A DNA stretch of 64,000 nt, from contig NZ_FZOK01000015.1 in assembly GCF_900188245.1 (NCBI RefSeq), positions 1-64,000 on the forward strand, read 5' to 3'. This document shows, one piece after another, positions 34,526 to 44,670 of the stretch. This DNA comes from Belliella buryatensis. Lineage in GTDB: Bacteria; Bacteroidota; Bacteroidia; Cytophagales; Cyclobacteriaceae. The notes under the pieces are model-generated. The model made no database searches, was not told the DNA's origin, and was given only the letters and a program-made list of their open reading frames with translations. The first letter of the stretch is position 1. Every line of letters begins with the position of its first letter. Made by a program: the position numbers and the translations under genes.

Positions 34526-36160
34526 ATGATTTCAGTAGATAATATTTCAGTATTGCATGGCGGACATGCATTGTTCAGTGATGTGTCTTTTTCTATCAAT
34601 GAAAATGACAAAATCGCCCTCATGGGTAAAAATGGTGCAGGGAAATCCACCATGCTCAAAATCATCGCAGGCGCAACCAAAGCTACCAAAGGTGGTGTAT
34701 CTGCCCCTAAAGATGCAGTGATTGCTTACTTGCCGCAGCATTTGCTTACCGCTGATGACTGCTCAGTAAGAGATGAAGCGGCCAAAGCCTTTGCCTCCTA
34801 TCTCGATATGAAAGCTGAAATCGATAGACTCAACGAAGAGCTGACCGTGAGAACGGATTATGATTCGGAGGAATATTATAAAATCATCGAACAAGTGTCC
34901 GAACTCAGCGAGAAATTCTACGCTATAGAAGAAGTCAATTATGAAGCAGAGGTCGAAAAAGTACTACTAGGACTAGGCTTTGAAAGGAAGGACTTGGACA
35001 GGTCTACTTCAGAGTTTTCGGGGGGATGGAGAATGCGAATCGAGCTGGCAAAAATCCTGCTGCAAAAACCAGATTTGATCCTGTTAGATGAACCGACCAA
35101 CCACTTGGACATAGAGTCTATACAGTGGCTGGAAGACTTTTTGACAGAGAAAGCCAAGGCAGTAGTGGTAATCTCCCACGATAGAGCTTTTGTGGATAAT
35201 GTCACCAATAGGACCATTGAGGTGACGATGGGTCGTATTTATGATTACAAAGCCAAATACTCCCATTATCTCGAGTTGAGAAAAGAGCGTAGGGAGCAAC
35301 AACAAAAGCAATACGACGAGCAACAAAAGTTCATTGCTGAGACCACTCAGTTTATAGATAGATTCAAGGGAACTTATTCCAAAACGCTACAGGTACAATC
35401 TCGCGTGAAGATGTTGGAGAAATTGGATATCGTAGAAGTTGATGAAGTAGATTCTTCTGCTTTGAAACTCCGTTTTCCTCCTTCTCCAAGGTCAGGAAAA
35501 TATCCTGTCATCGTGCAGGACCTTTCCAAATCCTACGGAGACCATGTGGTCTTCAAAGATGCCAACATGATCATTGAACAAGGTCAGAAAGTTACATTCG
35601 TAGGAAAAAATGGGGAAGGTAAATCTACCATGATCAAAGCCATCATGGGTGAAATTGATTTCGAAGGGAAATGCGAATTGGGCCACAATGCCATGATTGG
35701 TTATTTTGCTCAAAACCAAGCTTCGCTTCTCGATGAGAGTTTGACTATTTTTGAGACCATAGATCAAATCGCGGTAGGAGAAATCAGAAGTAAGATCAAG
35801 GACTTGTTGGGAGCATTTATGTTTAAAGGAGATGATATCAACAAAAAAGTCAAAGTACTCTCGGGAGGAGAAAAAACCAGGCTCGCCATGATCAAGCTTC
35901 TGCTAGAACCTGTCAATCTCCTGATTCTTGATGAACCTACTAATCATTTGGACATGAAAACCAAAGACATCATCAAGGATGCACTGAAAGCTTTTGATGG
36001 CACTTTGATTGTCGTATCTCACGACAGAGATTTCTTAGATGGCTTAGTGACCAAAGTCTTCGAATTTGGCAACAAGCGTGTCAAAGAGCATTTTGAGGAC
36101 ATCAATGGATTCTTGAGAAACAAGAAACTGGAGAATTTGAGAGAGGTGGAGCGGAAGTAA
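34526..36160 (+). CDS. ABC-F family ATPase (ribosome-associated)
   Basis: A 544-aa protein with two ATPase domains and no membrane segment, the hallmark of ABC-F translation factors. Domain 1: Walker A MGKNGAGKST (about 32-41), signature SEFSGGWRMR, Walker [13 protein letters not shown]. The linker (about 240-320) is charged and helical (KERREQQQKQYDEQQKF). Domain 2: [35 protein letters not shown]. These factors bind the ribosomal E site and relieve or regulate stalled translation; some give antibiotic protection. The start is the ATG in ISVDNISVLHGG; a TTG three codons upstream is less likely. It is distinct from EttA at 48371. Confidence 0.93.
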   Translation: MISVDNISVLHGGHALFSDVSFSINENDKIALMGKNGAGKSTMLKIIAGATKATKGGVSAPKDAVIAYLPQHLLTADDCSVRDEAAKAFASYLDMKAEIDRLNEELTVRTDYDSEEYYKIIEQVSELSEKFYAIEEVNYEAEVEKVLLGLGFERKDLDRSTSEFSGGWRMRIELAKILLQKPDLILLDEPTNHLDIESIQWLEDFLTEKAKAVVVISHDRAFVDNVTNRTIEVTMGRIYDYKAKYSHYLELRKERREQQQKQYDEQQKFIAETTQFIDRFKGTYSKTLQVQSRVKMLEKLDIVEVDEVDSSALKLRFPPSPRSGKYPVIVQDLSKSYGDHVVFKDANMIIEQGQKVTFVGKNGEGKSTMIKAIMGEIDFEGKCELGHNAMIGYFAQNQASLLDESLTIFETIDQIAVGEIRSKIKDLLGAFMFKGDDINKKVKVLSGGEKTRLAMIKLLLEPVNLLILDEPTNHLDMKTKDIIKDALKAFDGTLIVVSHDRDFLDGLVTKVFEFGNKRVKEHFEDINGFLRNKKLENLREVERK

Positions 36161-36230
36161 AGTTGAAGTAAGCGAAGCGAAATAAAGTAGAAATATACTT
36201 CGTGAAATAAATGGAAATAAAAAGTCTTTA

Positions 36231-36274
36231 AAAACAGAAATCCCAAGCTTGATTAAGCTTGGGATTTCTGTTTT
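36231..36274. terminator. Strong bidirectional terminator
   Basis: A near-perfect 20-bp stem (AAAACAGAAATCCCAAGCTT / AAGCTTGGGATTTCTGTTTT) with a four-base loop lies between the convergent ABC-F and peptidase genes, A-rich on one side and T-rich on the other. Confidence 0.9.
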
Positions 36275-36290
36275 TTGATAAATACGTTTT

Positions 36291-37571
36291 TTAATATTCC
36301 CCTTGCATCAAAATCAATAATAAAGCATTCTGAAGACCCAGATAGCCATCTTTGTTGAGGAACCATTCGTCTAAGCTATGTCCTCCACCTGCTTCACCAC
36401 CTCTACCTATGGTTATCGCAGGGATTCCCAGTGATAATGGAACATTACTATTTGTAGAGCTTGCGCTAAGTCTAGCCTGCTTTCCTGTTAAGTAAGTAGA
36501 GACAGCCAAAGATTGCTGCACCAATTCATGGGTAGGTGCTGTAATGCCTGTTGGTCTATCACCTACATTTTCAACTTCTACAGTAAGGGGATTACCACGT
36601 CTGATGATACTATTTTCCTTTTCCAAGCCTTCTTGCATGGCTTCGAGAAAAAGCCCGTTGATTCCTAGCAACCTCTCCTGATCTTCCGAACGCATGTCTA
36701 CCAACATCCAAGATTCATAAGGAATAGAATTCACTGAAGTCCCTCCTCCTAGGACTGACACGCTGTATGTTGTTCTGATTCCTTCTTTGGTAAACTGATC
36801 GGCCTTCGGAACAAAACTAGAAATCGCATTGGCTAAGGCATTGTGCGGATTCCCTATTCCAAAAGCGCCATAGGAATGTCCTCCAGAGCCTTTGAAAGTA
36901 ACTCTGTACCTTAGAGAGCCGATTCCTCCATTGACGATTCCATCTATCCCTCCACCATCAATAGCGATAAAAGCATCAATTGTATGGCCTCCTTCTCTAA
37001 AAAGGTGTTTCATCCCTTTCAAATCTCCAAGTCCTTCTTCTCCAACAGAACCTACAAACCATAAGTCATGTGCTGTCCTGATATTTTGATGAACAAGCGT
37101 CTTCATCAAGGCAATAGACATGGCCAAAGAACGGTTGGCATCAGCTATTCCAGGCGCAAATAAAGTATCGCCTTTTTGCTTCACAGTGACATCCGTTTCT
37201 ATCGGAAAAACAGTATCCAAATGCGCATCGATCACAATCGTTTTATCCGAATTCTTGCCTCTTCTCAATGCGATGACATTGCCCACCTCATCGATCCAAA
37301 CTGAATCAGCTCCAGCATTCCGAAGCATTTCTGCGAAAACGAGACCTTTTGCTGTTTCTTCAAAAGATGGTGCAGGAATCTCTGTCAAAGTGATCATATC
37401 AGCTATCGTTTGCTCATCAATCTCAAGGATGTAAGCAAAAGCATCCTGAACTTCTTTTTTCTTTGCGAGTTTTTCTACAGCTGTTTTGTAAGATGGTTTG
37501 ATTTCCTGAGCAGAAACTTGGACAAACAGAAACGATAGAACGAGTGATAGTAAGCTTTTGAATGATTTCAT
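36291..37571 (-). CDS. Secreted M20-family metallopeptidase / amidohydrolase
   Basis: The 426-aa protein starts at an ATG that gives a signal peptide (MKSFKSLLSLVLSFLFVQVSA). The mature enzyme resembles the M20/M28-type dizinc fold: IDAHLDTVFP (His ligand), the GIADANRSLAM region, VGEEGLGD (general-base Glu pair) and the C-terminal IGRGGEAGGGHSLDEW with the last His. Members cleave dipeptides, acylated amino acids or peptide ends. No lid anomaly is apparent. It is in the periplasm or outside and seems to form a single-gene unit ending in the strong hairpin. Confidence 0.88.
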   Translation of the reverse strand: MKSFKSLLSLVLSFLFVQVSAQEIKPSYKTAVEKLAKKKEVQDAFAYILEIDEQTIADMITLTEIPAPSFEETAKGLVFAEMLRNAGADSVWIDEVGNVIALRRGKNSDKTIVIDAHLDTVFPIETDVTVKQKGDTLFAPGIADANRSLAMSIALMKTLVHQNIRTAHDLWFVGSVGEEGLGDLKGMKHLFREGGHTIDAFIAIDGGGIDGIVNGGIGSLRYRVTFKGSGGHSYGAFGIGNPHNALANAISSFVPKADQFTKEGIRTTYSVSVLGGGTSVNSIPYESWMLVDMRSEDQERLLGINGLFLEAMQEGLEKENSIIRRGNPLTVEVENVGDRPTGITAPTHELVQQSLAVSTYLTGKQARLSASSTNSNVPLSLGIPAITIGRGGEAGGGHSLDEWFLNKDGYLGLQNALLLILMQGEY

Positions 37572-37644
37572 AAAGGAAGAATTAAGAACTCCAAAAGTCA
37601 CAATAAATCAAAAAGATGGCAATACCGCTTATAAACAAATTGAA

Positions 37645-38424
37645 TTAAACCTCTCGAGCCAATACAATTGGATCTTGCTTCAGCAAGTAGACCAAAGATT
37701 GATAGAGTCTTAGATTGTAGCTTTTAAGTTCGGCTGATCTTTCGAAAAACACTTCCAAGGCAACTGCAAAAAACTCATGTTGATTATTGGCCGCAGAAGA
37801 GCGGAAAATAGTCTCTTCTCCATTTAGGATTTTCTCTATTTCCACAGCTGCATTTTCAGCGTATCGTCCCCAAAGTGTTGGATTGAAGAAATTACTCTCA
37901 CTGTTATAATGAATTTGATTTTCGAGCTTCATCGCGTGGGCGATTTCATGAATCCCTAGATTTATCCCATCCTGCAGATCAATGAATCCTCTTACAAAAT
38001 TCTCCCAAGACAATACGATGATTCCCAGCTTTGGATTGACTTCTCCTTGATGAAATTGTTTATTAATCGTTGAATAATAGGAATCAGGATAAATTAGTAT
38101 TTTTTTGAAATGTTTTAAAGTCACTCCTGGAAACCCAAATGTAACCATCACTGCTGTGGCTGAGATCAAAAGCTTCATCTCTTGCGTAACCATTCTCAAC
38201 TCTCCTCGTGGTAAAAAATTCTTCTCTGCTATAAACCACTCTACCTTTTCTATAAACTCTTGTTTATGGCTTGAATTCAATTTTGCATAGTAGGGAAAGA
38301 GATTTTTCAAGATGTTCTTATCTTGTTCAGACAACTTTTTCTTGGCTAATCGAACCTTTAGATTTTTGTAAGAAGAATAAAAAACTTCTCCTATGCTAAA
38401 GAATAAATGAGTCAGTATAAACAT
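37645..38424 (-). CDS. MtfA-like zinc metallopeptidase (family M90)
   Basis: A 259-aa protein with the zinc-binding HEIAH motif (His159, Glu160, His163 from the ATG start) in GINLGIHEIAHAMKLENQ, and the downstream Glu in LEVFFERSAEL. This fits the M90/MtfA group, in which E. coli MtfA tunes the glucose phosphotransferase system by cleaving or sequestering Mlc. The N-terminus has a weak hydrophobic stretch. Bacteroidota have no Mlc-type system nearby, so the target here is unknown. A TTG codon upstream could extend it by one residue only. Confidence 0.85.
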   Translation of the reverse strand: MFILTHLFFSIGEVFYSSYKNLKVRLAKKKLSEQDKNILKNLFPYYAKLNSSHKQEFIEKVEWFIAEKNFLPRGELRMVTQEMKLLISATAVMVTFGFPGVTLKHFKKILIYPDSYYSTINKQFHQGEVNPKLGIIVLSWENFVRGFIDLQDGINLGIHEIAHAMKLENQIHYNSESNFFNPTLWGRYAENAAVEIEKILNGEETIFRSSAANNQHEFFAVALEVFFERSAELKSYNLRLYQSLVYLLKQDPIVLAREV

Positions 38425-38495
38425 CAAAAAGATGGGTTAATGGAATTGGGGACTATAAAATTTTCTCTAAAATAGGAAAAGAATCTCAACTAAAA

Positions 38496-38522
38496 AAGGT
38501 GTAGAATCTTTCCTACACCTTC
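38496..38522 (-). terminator. Intrinsic terminator after rny
   Basis: AAGGTGTAG / CTACACCTT with an eight-base loop and, on the minus strand, a TTTTTT tail, about 60 bp after the rny stop. It ends the pheT-to-rny operon. Confidence 0.85.
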
Positions 38523-38581
38523 TTGATTTTTATGCTTCAATCAGCACGGTAAGCCAATTGCTAAAATTCATTTGTCTGCTC

Positions 38582-40147
38582 TTACTTTGCGTAACTCACA
38601 GATCTCATTTCTCTGATTACAGTAATTTTGATCTGACCAGGATACTGCATTTCTTTTTCGATTTTCTGAGAAATATCGAAAGAAAGCTGACCTGCTGTCT
38701 GATCACTTACATTATCTGCATCTACGATGACACGAAGTTCACGTCCTGCTTGCATCGCAAAACACTTGTTTACTCCATCAAAGCTGAGTGCTAAATCTTC
38801 AAGATCTTTCAATCTCTTGATGTAGCTATCCATGATTTCTCTTCGTGCTCCCGGTCTAGAGCCTGAGATCGCATCAGAGGCCTGTACGATCGGTGAAATC
38901 ATAGAAGTCATCTCGATCTCGTCATGGTGAGCTCCTATAGCATTGCATACTTCTGGATGTTCCTTGTATTTTTTAGCAAGCTCCATCCCCAAAATGGCGT
39001 GAGGTAACTCAGCTTCCTCTGGATAAACTTTACCAATATCATGAAGCAAACCTGCTCTTTTAGCCATCTTAGCATTCAAGCCCATTTCAGCTGCCATGGT
39101 AGCACAAAGCTTGGCTACTTCTTTGGAATGTTGAAGTAAGTTTTGGCCGTAAGAAGAACGGAACCTCATTCTTCCCACCATTCTGATCAACTCAGGATGA
39201 AGGCCGTGAATTCCAAGTTCTATACAAGTACGCTCTCCTATTTCAACGATTTCCTCGTCGATGTTTTTTTCCGTCTTAGCAACTACCTCTTCAATTCTTG
39301 CTGGGTGGATTCTACCATCCTGAACCAATCTATGAAGCGAAAGTCTTGCAATCTCTCTTCTCACTGGATCAAAGCCAGAGATGATGATCGCCTCAGGTGT
39401 ATCATCTACTACGATCTCCACGCCTGTGGCTGCTTCGAGGGCACGGATATTTCTACCTTCTCTACCGATAATTTTACCTTTAATGTCATCACTTTCAATG
39501 TTGAAAACAGACACGCAGTTTTCGATGGCATGCTCGGTCGCTGTCCTTTGGATAGTATCAAGAACTATCTTTTTGGCTTGCTTGGTTGCAGAGAGTTTTG
39601 CTTGGTCTAGAATGTCCTTGATATGGGAAGAAGCTTTGGTATTGGCTTCGTCCTTGAGCATTTCGATGAGCTGATCCTTTGCTTCCTCTCTAGTTAGGTT
39701 TGCGATTTTCTCCAAATCGGCAATGCGTTGATTGGTTACTCTATCAAGCTCGTCTTTTTTGACTTGAACGGCATGCAGCTGAGCATTGAGATTTTCCTTT
39801 TTGCTGTCAAGCTCTGCTTCCTTTCTTTTGATTTGCTCGAGTTCTTTGTTTAGAGATTGTTCTTTTTGTTTGAGTTTGTTTTCATTTGTGATGATGATAC
39901 TTTTCTTCTTATTCACCTCTTCCTCAAACTCCGACTTCAGCCTTAGGTATTTTTCTTTAGCTTCCAGGATTCTGTCTTTTTTGACAGACTCAGCATTCAT
40001 CTCTGCTTCTCGCAAAATGATCTTAGCTTTTTCTTTGGCGTCTTCTTCTATTTTCTTGTTGTTGCCTTTCATAAAAAGCCCCACCAACAAGGCGCCCACA
40101 CCAAGGCCTACTAGCCCTGCAATGATAATGTATATTGGTTCTCCCAT
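38582..40147 (-). CDS. rny: Ribonuclease Y
   Basis: 521 aa with the standard layout: an N-terminal membrane anchor ([21 protein letters not shown]), a long coiled coil (about 30-200), a KH RNA-binding domain ([30 protein letters not shown]) and an HD hydrolase domain with [20 protein letters not shown] and the later [10 protein letters not shown]. It is a membrane-bound endoribonuclease that starts mRNA decay. It is the last gene of a minus-strand cluster (pheT, coiled coil, zapA, rny) often kept together in Bacteroidota. Confidence 0.97.
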   Translation of the reverse strand: MGEPIYIIIAGLVGLGVGALLVGLFMKGNNKKIEEDAKEKAKIILREAEMNAESVKKDRILEAKEKYLRLKSEFEEEVNKKKSIIITNENKLKQKEQSLNKELEQIKRKEAELDSKKENLNAQLHAVQVKKDELDRVTNQRIADLEKIANLTREEAKDQLIEMLKDEANTKASSHIKDILDQAKLSATKQAKKIVLDTIQRTATEHAIENCVSVFNIESDDIKGKIIGREGRNIRALEAATGVEIVVDDTPEAIIISGFDPVRREIARLSLHRLVQDGRIHPARIEEVVAKTEKNIDEEIVEIGERTCIELGIHGLHPELIRMVGRMRFRSSYGQNLLQHSKEVAKLCATMAAEMGLNAKMAKRAGLLHDIGKVYPEEAELPHAILGMELAKKYKEHPEVCNAIGAHHDEIEMTSMISPIVQASDAISGSRPGARREIMDSYIKRLKDLEDLALSFDGVNKCFAMQAGRELRVIVDADNVSDQTAGQLSFDISQKIEKEMQYPGQIKITVIREMRSVSYAK

Positions 40148-40210
40148 AGGTTTATTGTGCTTTAATACCTAATAGGAAAGCAAAAAGTGCCGAATTTTTA
40201 AGGGAAATAA

Positions 40211-40495
40211 TTACAGCAGATTAGTCAGTCTTTGGTTGATTTTATGAAGGTTATCTTTGATCAACTCACCATCGTCAGCGTTGACTTGATCTTGCTCCAT
40301 AGACGCTACCATGCAATCAAATGCTGCCATTGCGAGCAAATCCTGCTTATCGTCCAATCCAAATTCTTCTCTATATCTTCTTATTTTATCATTAATTAAT
40401 TTTCCCGCATGTCTGATTTTCGCCTCATCCTCCACTTTGACTTTCATTGGGTATTCTCTATCCCCAATTTTGATTTTGATTGAAAGTGTTTCCAT
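40211..40495 (-). CDS. zapA: Cell division protein ZapA
   Basis: 94 aa from the ATG giving METLSIKIKIGDREYPMKV; the longer frame would run into the upstream gene. The fold has an N-terminal beta-alpha part and a C-terminal helix (KQDLLAMAAFDCMVASMEQDQVN ...) that dimerises into an antiparallel coiled coil. ZapA binds FtsZ filaments and helps the Z-ring. Its start codon lies one base from the end of the ZapB-like coding sequence, so the two are translated together. Confidence 0.9.
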   Translation of the reverse strand: METLSIKIKIGDREYPMKVKVEDEAKIRHAGKLINDKIRRYREEFGLDDKQDLLAMAAFDCMVASMEQDQVNADDGELIKDNLHKINQRLTNLL

Positions 40496-40496
40496 A

Positions 40497-40781
40497 TCAT
40501 TCAGACAAATAGGCAATTATATTATCGATCTCTTGTATATAATTATTGATCCTCTCTCTCAACTCGGCAGACTCAATGTTTTCCACTGGTATGCTGTTTA
40601 CAAGTTTAGTGATTTTAATTTGATTTTTAAAATCCTCCAATGCAGCATCTTTTTCTTTGATGCTAGATCTCAAAAAATCCACCTCATGCTTGAGCATCAG
40701 ATTTTGCTCCTCAAGGTATTCCATTTTCTTGCTAACTTGAGAGCTTAGTTTTTCGAGACGTTGGAGTTCTTCGTGAATCAT
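40497..40781 (-). CDS. Coiled-coil protein next to zapA (ZapB-like)
   Basis: A 94-aa, highly charged helical protein with continuous heptads (LQRLEKLSSQVSKKMEYLEEQNLMLKHEVDFLRSSI). Its size, composition and position directly before zapA make it the likely functional counterpart of ZapB or another Z-ring stabiliser, but this is not a proven homology. It has no signal or membrane segment. It is 3 bp from pheT and 1 bp from zapA, so all are probably cotranscribed. Confidence 0.75.
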   Translation of the reverse strand: MIHEELQRLEKLSSQVSKKMEYLEEQNLMLKHEVDFLRSSIKEKDAALEDFKNQIKITKLVNSIPVENIESAELRERINNYIQEIDNIIAYLSE

Positions 40782-40784
40782 TTT

Positions 40785-43196
40785 TTATTTTCGGATAAAA
40801 GCACCGACCTCATTTTCAAAAGATTGAATTAGTCGATTCATGGTTTTATCAATAATTTTGTCCGTCAAGGTATTATCCGTATCCTGTAAATAGAAACTCA
40901 ATGCATAGGCCTTCTTGCCTGCATCAATTTTGTCTCCTTGATACAAATCAAATACCCCAATTCTTTGCAGTAATTTTCCACCTGCTTTCAAAGCAACTCC
41001 CTTGATCTGATCAAATGTTACTGCTTTATCTATCACAAGTGAAAGATCCCTTCTTACTTCTGGAAACTTAGAAATTTCTTGGTACTTTTTCAAGCCTTTG
41101 GATTTTTTGCAAAGCAAATCCCAGTTCAACTCAGCAAACAGCACCTCCTGCTTCACCTCTGCCAGCTTACTTATTCCCACATCTAGCATCCCCACAGTTC
41201 CCAATACTTTCGCCCCAAGTTTCAATTGCAAAGCATATTCAAATGGTGATTCATGCACGATCTCTACCGCCACACTGTCTATACCGAGTTTTTCCAGTAT
41301 CAGCTCAACTACTGCATACAGATCAGGAAATTGTACCGAAGTCGCTGGAGCTAACCAACTTTCAGCTGCCTTATCTCCAGTAAGGAAAATAGCCAATCGC
41401 TTCTCTTCTCTGTAGCCATCTACCTCTTTGAAATAAACAGACCCAAATTCAAATAGCTTGAGATCTTTCTGCCTTCTATTGATATTATGTGCGAGTACTT
41501 CAAGACCAGTGAATAAAAGGCTCTGGCGCATAACTCCTAGGTCTTCGCTCAATTTATTTAGAATGACCACATTCTCTGTTGCATTGAGGTGCGCAGATTT
41601 CTCAGCATATGCAGGCTTAGTCAAGGAATTGGTAATGATTTCGTAATAACCCAAGCCTGAAAGCACTTCACTCAACCTGTATTGTAGTTTATTCAGGTCT
41701 TTAGAAGGATGCTCCGCAAGGTAATCTGCATTCAAGTTATCAGATAAGGATACTTGTTCAAAACCATATATCCTGAGGATCTCCTCAATCACATCTGCTT
41801 CCCTTGTCACATCTACCCTATAAGGCTTAACCACTGCTGTGAACCCATCTAGAGTTTCCTCAGTCACGCTGATTTCTAAACTTTCCAAAATACGCTTCAC
41901 TGTCTCCTTCGGAATGTGCTTTCCTATCAGCCTGTCGATATGCTTGTACAATACCGCTATCTCAAAATCAGCAACTGGACTTGGGTAAAGATCGATTACT
42001 TCAGATGAAATCTCACCTTCAGCGAGCTCTTTGATCAATATAGCCGCTCTCTTGAGCGCATAGATTGGCATATTCGGATCTGTTCCTCTTTCAAATCTAA
42101 AAGAAGCGTCAGTCTTCAATCCGTGAAACTGACTACCTTTTCTAATGACATCAGGAGAGAAATATGCCGACTCTAAGAAGATTGAAGTCGTCTCTTCGGA
42201 TACACCAGAACCTTTCCCTCCAAATATACCTGCAATACAAAGTCCGCCTTCTTGATCACAAATCATCAATTCTTCACCCGAAAGCTTTCTTTCTTTATCA
42301 TCTAGGGTAATAAATTTGGTATCCTTTGGTAGTTTTTTAACAGAGATTTTGCTGCCCTTGATTTTTGATGCATCAAAAGCATGAAGTGGCTGACCTAGAT
42401 CGTGTAAAATGAAATTGGTAATATCCACAATGTTATTGATCGGGTCTAGATCTAGTGCTTTTAGATAATTTTGAAGCCATTCTGGAGATGGACCAACTTT
42501 AACATTAGAAATGGTCAAGCCTGCATATCTCGGACAATCTACGGCATCTTCCACTTCCACATCGATTTTGAGCGCCTGATTATCCACTTTAAAAATTTCA
42601 ATGGATGGAAGGCAAATCTCCTTGTTGAGCAAAGCTTTCAAATCTCGCGCTACACCTAAGTGAGAGGCAGCGTCAGCTCTGTTTGGGGTAAGTCCTATTT
42701 CGAGAACTTCTCCCTTTTCCACACTAAAATATGCAGAAGCTGATGTTCCATTGGCAAGGTCAGTATCCAAAACCATGATTCCTGCATGACTATCACCAAG
42801 ACCTATCTCATCTTCTGCACAGATCATTCCCTGTGACGCTTCTCCCCTGATCTTGGCTTTCTTGATTTGAAATGGTTCTCCAGTGATCGGGTAAAGCATA
42901 GCCCCTTCTGTCGCAACGACTACTTTTTGACCAGCTGCTACATTGGGCGCACCGCAGACTATTGGAACGATATCATTCCCAATATCTACTGTAGTTACAC
43001 TCAATTTATCAGCATTAGGATGTTTACTGCAAGTCAACACTTCACCAATAACTACACCTTCTAATCCTCCTTGGATAGACTCAAAAGTATCTATCCCTTC
43101 CACTTCCAAACCTGCCCCTGTCAGCAAAGCAGCAATCTCTTTCGCTGATTGATCAAGGTCAATAAAATGTTTAAGTCTATTTATAGAAATTTTCAT
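40785..43196 (-). CDS. pheT: Phenylalanine--tRNA ligase beta subunit
   Basis: 803 aa, normal length for the large subunit. The N-terminal tRNA-binding domain has CSKHPNADKLSVTTVDIG and VCGAPNVAAGQKVVVA. The B3/B4 editing region follows with AFDASKIKG. The B5 domain and the catalytic-like core contain FRFERGTDPNM and PYRVDVTREADVIEEILRIYGFE, and the C-terminal anticodon-recognition domain has EVRRDLSLVIDKAVTFDQIKG. It pairs with the alpha subunit (pheS, not in the window) to charge tRNA-Phe. A TAAATTTG box at 43225-43232 could be its promoter's -7 element. Confidence 0.97.
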   Translation of the reverse strand: MKISINRLKHFIDLDQSAKEIAALLTGAGLEVEGIDTFESIQGGLEGVVIGEVLTCSKHPNADKLSVTTVDIGNDIVPIVCGAPNVAAGQKVVVATEGAMLYPITGEPFQIKKAKIRGEASQGMICAEDEIGLGDSHAGIMVLDTDLANGTSASAYFSVEKGEVLEIGLTPNRADAASHLGVARDLKALLNKEICLPSIEIFKVDNQALKIDVEVEDAVDCPRYAGLTISNVKVGPSPEWLQNYLKALDLDPINNIVDITNFILHDLGQPLHAFDASKIKGSKISVKKLPKDTKFITLDDKERKLSGEELMICDQEGGLCIAGIFGGKGSGVSEETTSIFLESAYFSPDVIRKGSQFHGLKTDASFRFERGTDPNMPIYALKRAAILIKELAEGEISSEVIDLYPSPVADFEIAVLYKHIDRLIGKHIPKETVKRILESLEISVTEETLDGFTAVVKPYRVDVTREADVIEEILRIYGFEQVSLSDNLNADYLAEHPSKDLNKLQYRLSEVLSGLGYYEIITNSLTKPAYAEKSAHLNATENVVILNKLSEDLGVMRQSLLFTGLEVLAHNINRRQKDLKLFEFGSVYFKEVDGYREEKRLAIFLTGDKAAESWLAPATSVQFPDLYAVVELILEKLGIDSVAVEIVHESPFEYALQLKLGAKVLGTVGMLDVGISKLAEVKQEVLFAELNWDLLCKKSKGLKKYQEISKFPEVRRDLSLVIDKAVTFDQIKGVALKAGGKLLQRIGVFDLYQGDKIDAGKKAYALSFYLQDTDNTLTDKIIDKTMNRLIQSFENEVGAFIRK

Positions 43197-43224
43197 GAAT
43201 GCGCTAATATTTCAGAATAAGGCA

Positions 43225-43232
43225 CAAATTTA
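43225..43232 (-). promoter_or_regulatory. Putative -7 box of pheT
   Basis: Minus-strand TAAATTTG, 29 bases before the pheT start; the TTTG partner is weak. Confidence 0.4.
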
Positions 43233-43300
43233 AGAGAAATGAAATAGGCATAAGGGTAAATGAACCTATTTTTTTGGTCATTGACAGAAAATCATTGGCT

Positions 43301-43918
43301 TTACTTGATATAATCCTTTTCCCCAGCCTCTATAGCGATAGTCATTAGGTTTTCCTTTGGAGGAAGCGGACAAGCATAGTCTGGATTATACGCACAATAA
43401 GGATTATATGCCAAGTTAAAATCAATTAGAATACTGTTCTTCCCTTCCTGACGAAGATTGAGATAGCGACCACCTCCATAAGTATCAATTCCGCTTGTTT
43501 CATCAGCAAAAGCCAAAAAGAAATTGCGCTTATCCAATTCCGATACGGCTTGAAGTAAAAGTAAGCGCTGGAGCTGACCCTTGAGCTCAAATTCAGCGTA
43601 TGAATGCTTGATGTATTTTTCTACTGTACCATCTGTCATGAGGATCTCCATCACTTTCCTGTCATCGGCTGGCACCATTCTAGCCCTTACTCTATAGGCT
43701 ACATCAATTGGGTAAAAACTTAGCGCATTGAGTTCATTTTTCTGATCAGTACTTAGGGGTGATTCTGGGTTGAAGCGCAAAAACTTAAATTGCCGCTCAC
43801 GCTCCTTTTCAATCTTTTCTATATATACTTCTTGATCGTCTGCGCTAGTCAGCATATAGATCACTGCCGCAAGCACCCCTATGGCCACGATGGCTAGCGC
43901 AATATTTCTTTTTGTCAT
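43301..43918 (-). CDS. DUF1684 family protein
   Basis: A 205-aa protein with an N-terminal hydrophobic anchor (IALAIVAIGVLAAVIYML). The rest matches DUF1684: RQFKFLRFNPESPL, FFLAFADETSGIDTYGGGRYLNL, LIDFNLAYNPYCAYNPDYACPLPPKENLM and AGEKDY, with a conserved pattern of aromatic and Cys/Pro residues. Biochemical function is unknown. It is 3 bp from radC on the same strand, so the pair may be cotranscribed. Confidence 0.88.
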   Translation of the reverse strand: MTKRNIALAIVAIGVLAAVIYMLTSADDQEVYIEKIEKERERQFKFLRFNPESPLSTDQKNELNALSFYPIDVAYRVRARMVPADDRKVMEILMTDGTVEKYIKHSYAEFELKGQLQRLLLLQAVSELDKRNFFLAFADETSGIDTYGGGRYLNLRQEGKNSILIDFNLAYNPYCAYNPDYACPLPPKENLMTIAIEAGEKDYIK

Positions 43919-43921
43919 AAT

Positions 43922-44617
43922 TCACATTAGTCCTTCATCTGCGAAGCTAAAATAGCCACTATCTGTGAAAATAACGTGATCCATTACAGTTACTTCTAAA
44001 TTTTTACCAATACTTGCCAATCTTTTGGTCAAAGAGCAATCTTGATCTGAAGGCCTCAGACTTCCTGAAGGATGATTATGAACCAAAATCATCGAACTAG
44101 CCATCACTTCTAAGGCAAATTTAAAAATTAACTTAGGGTCAGCGACCGTAGCATTTGCTCCTCCTTTACTAATAAGTTGCTTTTTGATCACGTTATTGTT
44201 CCTATTGAGATAGATTACCCAGAAATTCTCTACAATCTCGTCCAAAAGATCCTCTTTCATAAAATCATAAACTTTCTGAGAAGAATCTATTCTTGGCTTT
44301 CGGACAGGCTCCTGAAGCTTACGCCTCCTACCCAACTCTAGGGCACTCACTATGCTAATAGCTTTGGCTTCCCCGATGCCTTTGAACTGCTGTAAATCCT
44401 TCACACTCATACGAGCTAAGTCAGCAAGGTTAAAATTAACTTTGGAGAGCATATATCTTGAGAGATCTACAGCACTGAGCGACCTTGTCCCTGAGCCGAT
44501 CAGGATGGCAATTAATTCCGCATCGGAGAGCGCAGACTTCCCTTTGAGTAGAAGCTTTTCTCTCGGGCGGTCTTCTTCCGCTAGAAGAGAGATTTTGATA
44601 GATTGGTATGGATCCAT
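43922..44617 (-). CDS. radC: RadC family JAMM protein
   Basis: 231 aa, started at the ATG giving MDPYQSIKISLLAEEDRPREKLLLKG, which is the usual RadC start; the longer reading frame upstream is hydrophobic and not part of the gene. The N-terminal helix-hairpin-helix region (LQQFKGIGEAKAI) is followed by the JAMM/MPN domain with the metal motif HNHPSGSLRPSDQD and the preceding Glu. The role of RadC is unsettled; older claims of recombinational repair are doubtful. Confidence 0.92.
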   Translation of the reverse strand: MDPYQSIKISLLAEEDRPREKLLLKGKSALSDAELIAILIGSGTRSLSAVDLSRYMLSKVNFNLADLARMSVKDLQQFKGIGEAKAISIVSALELGRRRKLQEPVRKPRIDSSQKVYDFMKEDLLDEIVENFWVIYLNRNNNVIKKQLISKGGANATVADPKLIFKFALEVMASSMILVHNHPSGSLRPSDQDCSLTKRLASIGKNLEVTVMDHVIFTDSGYFSFADEGLM

Positions 44618-44670
44618 AAAAATGATTGTTAAAAAAAGGATTGAATAAAAATAAAAAAAAACAAGGCATA

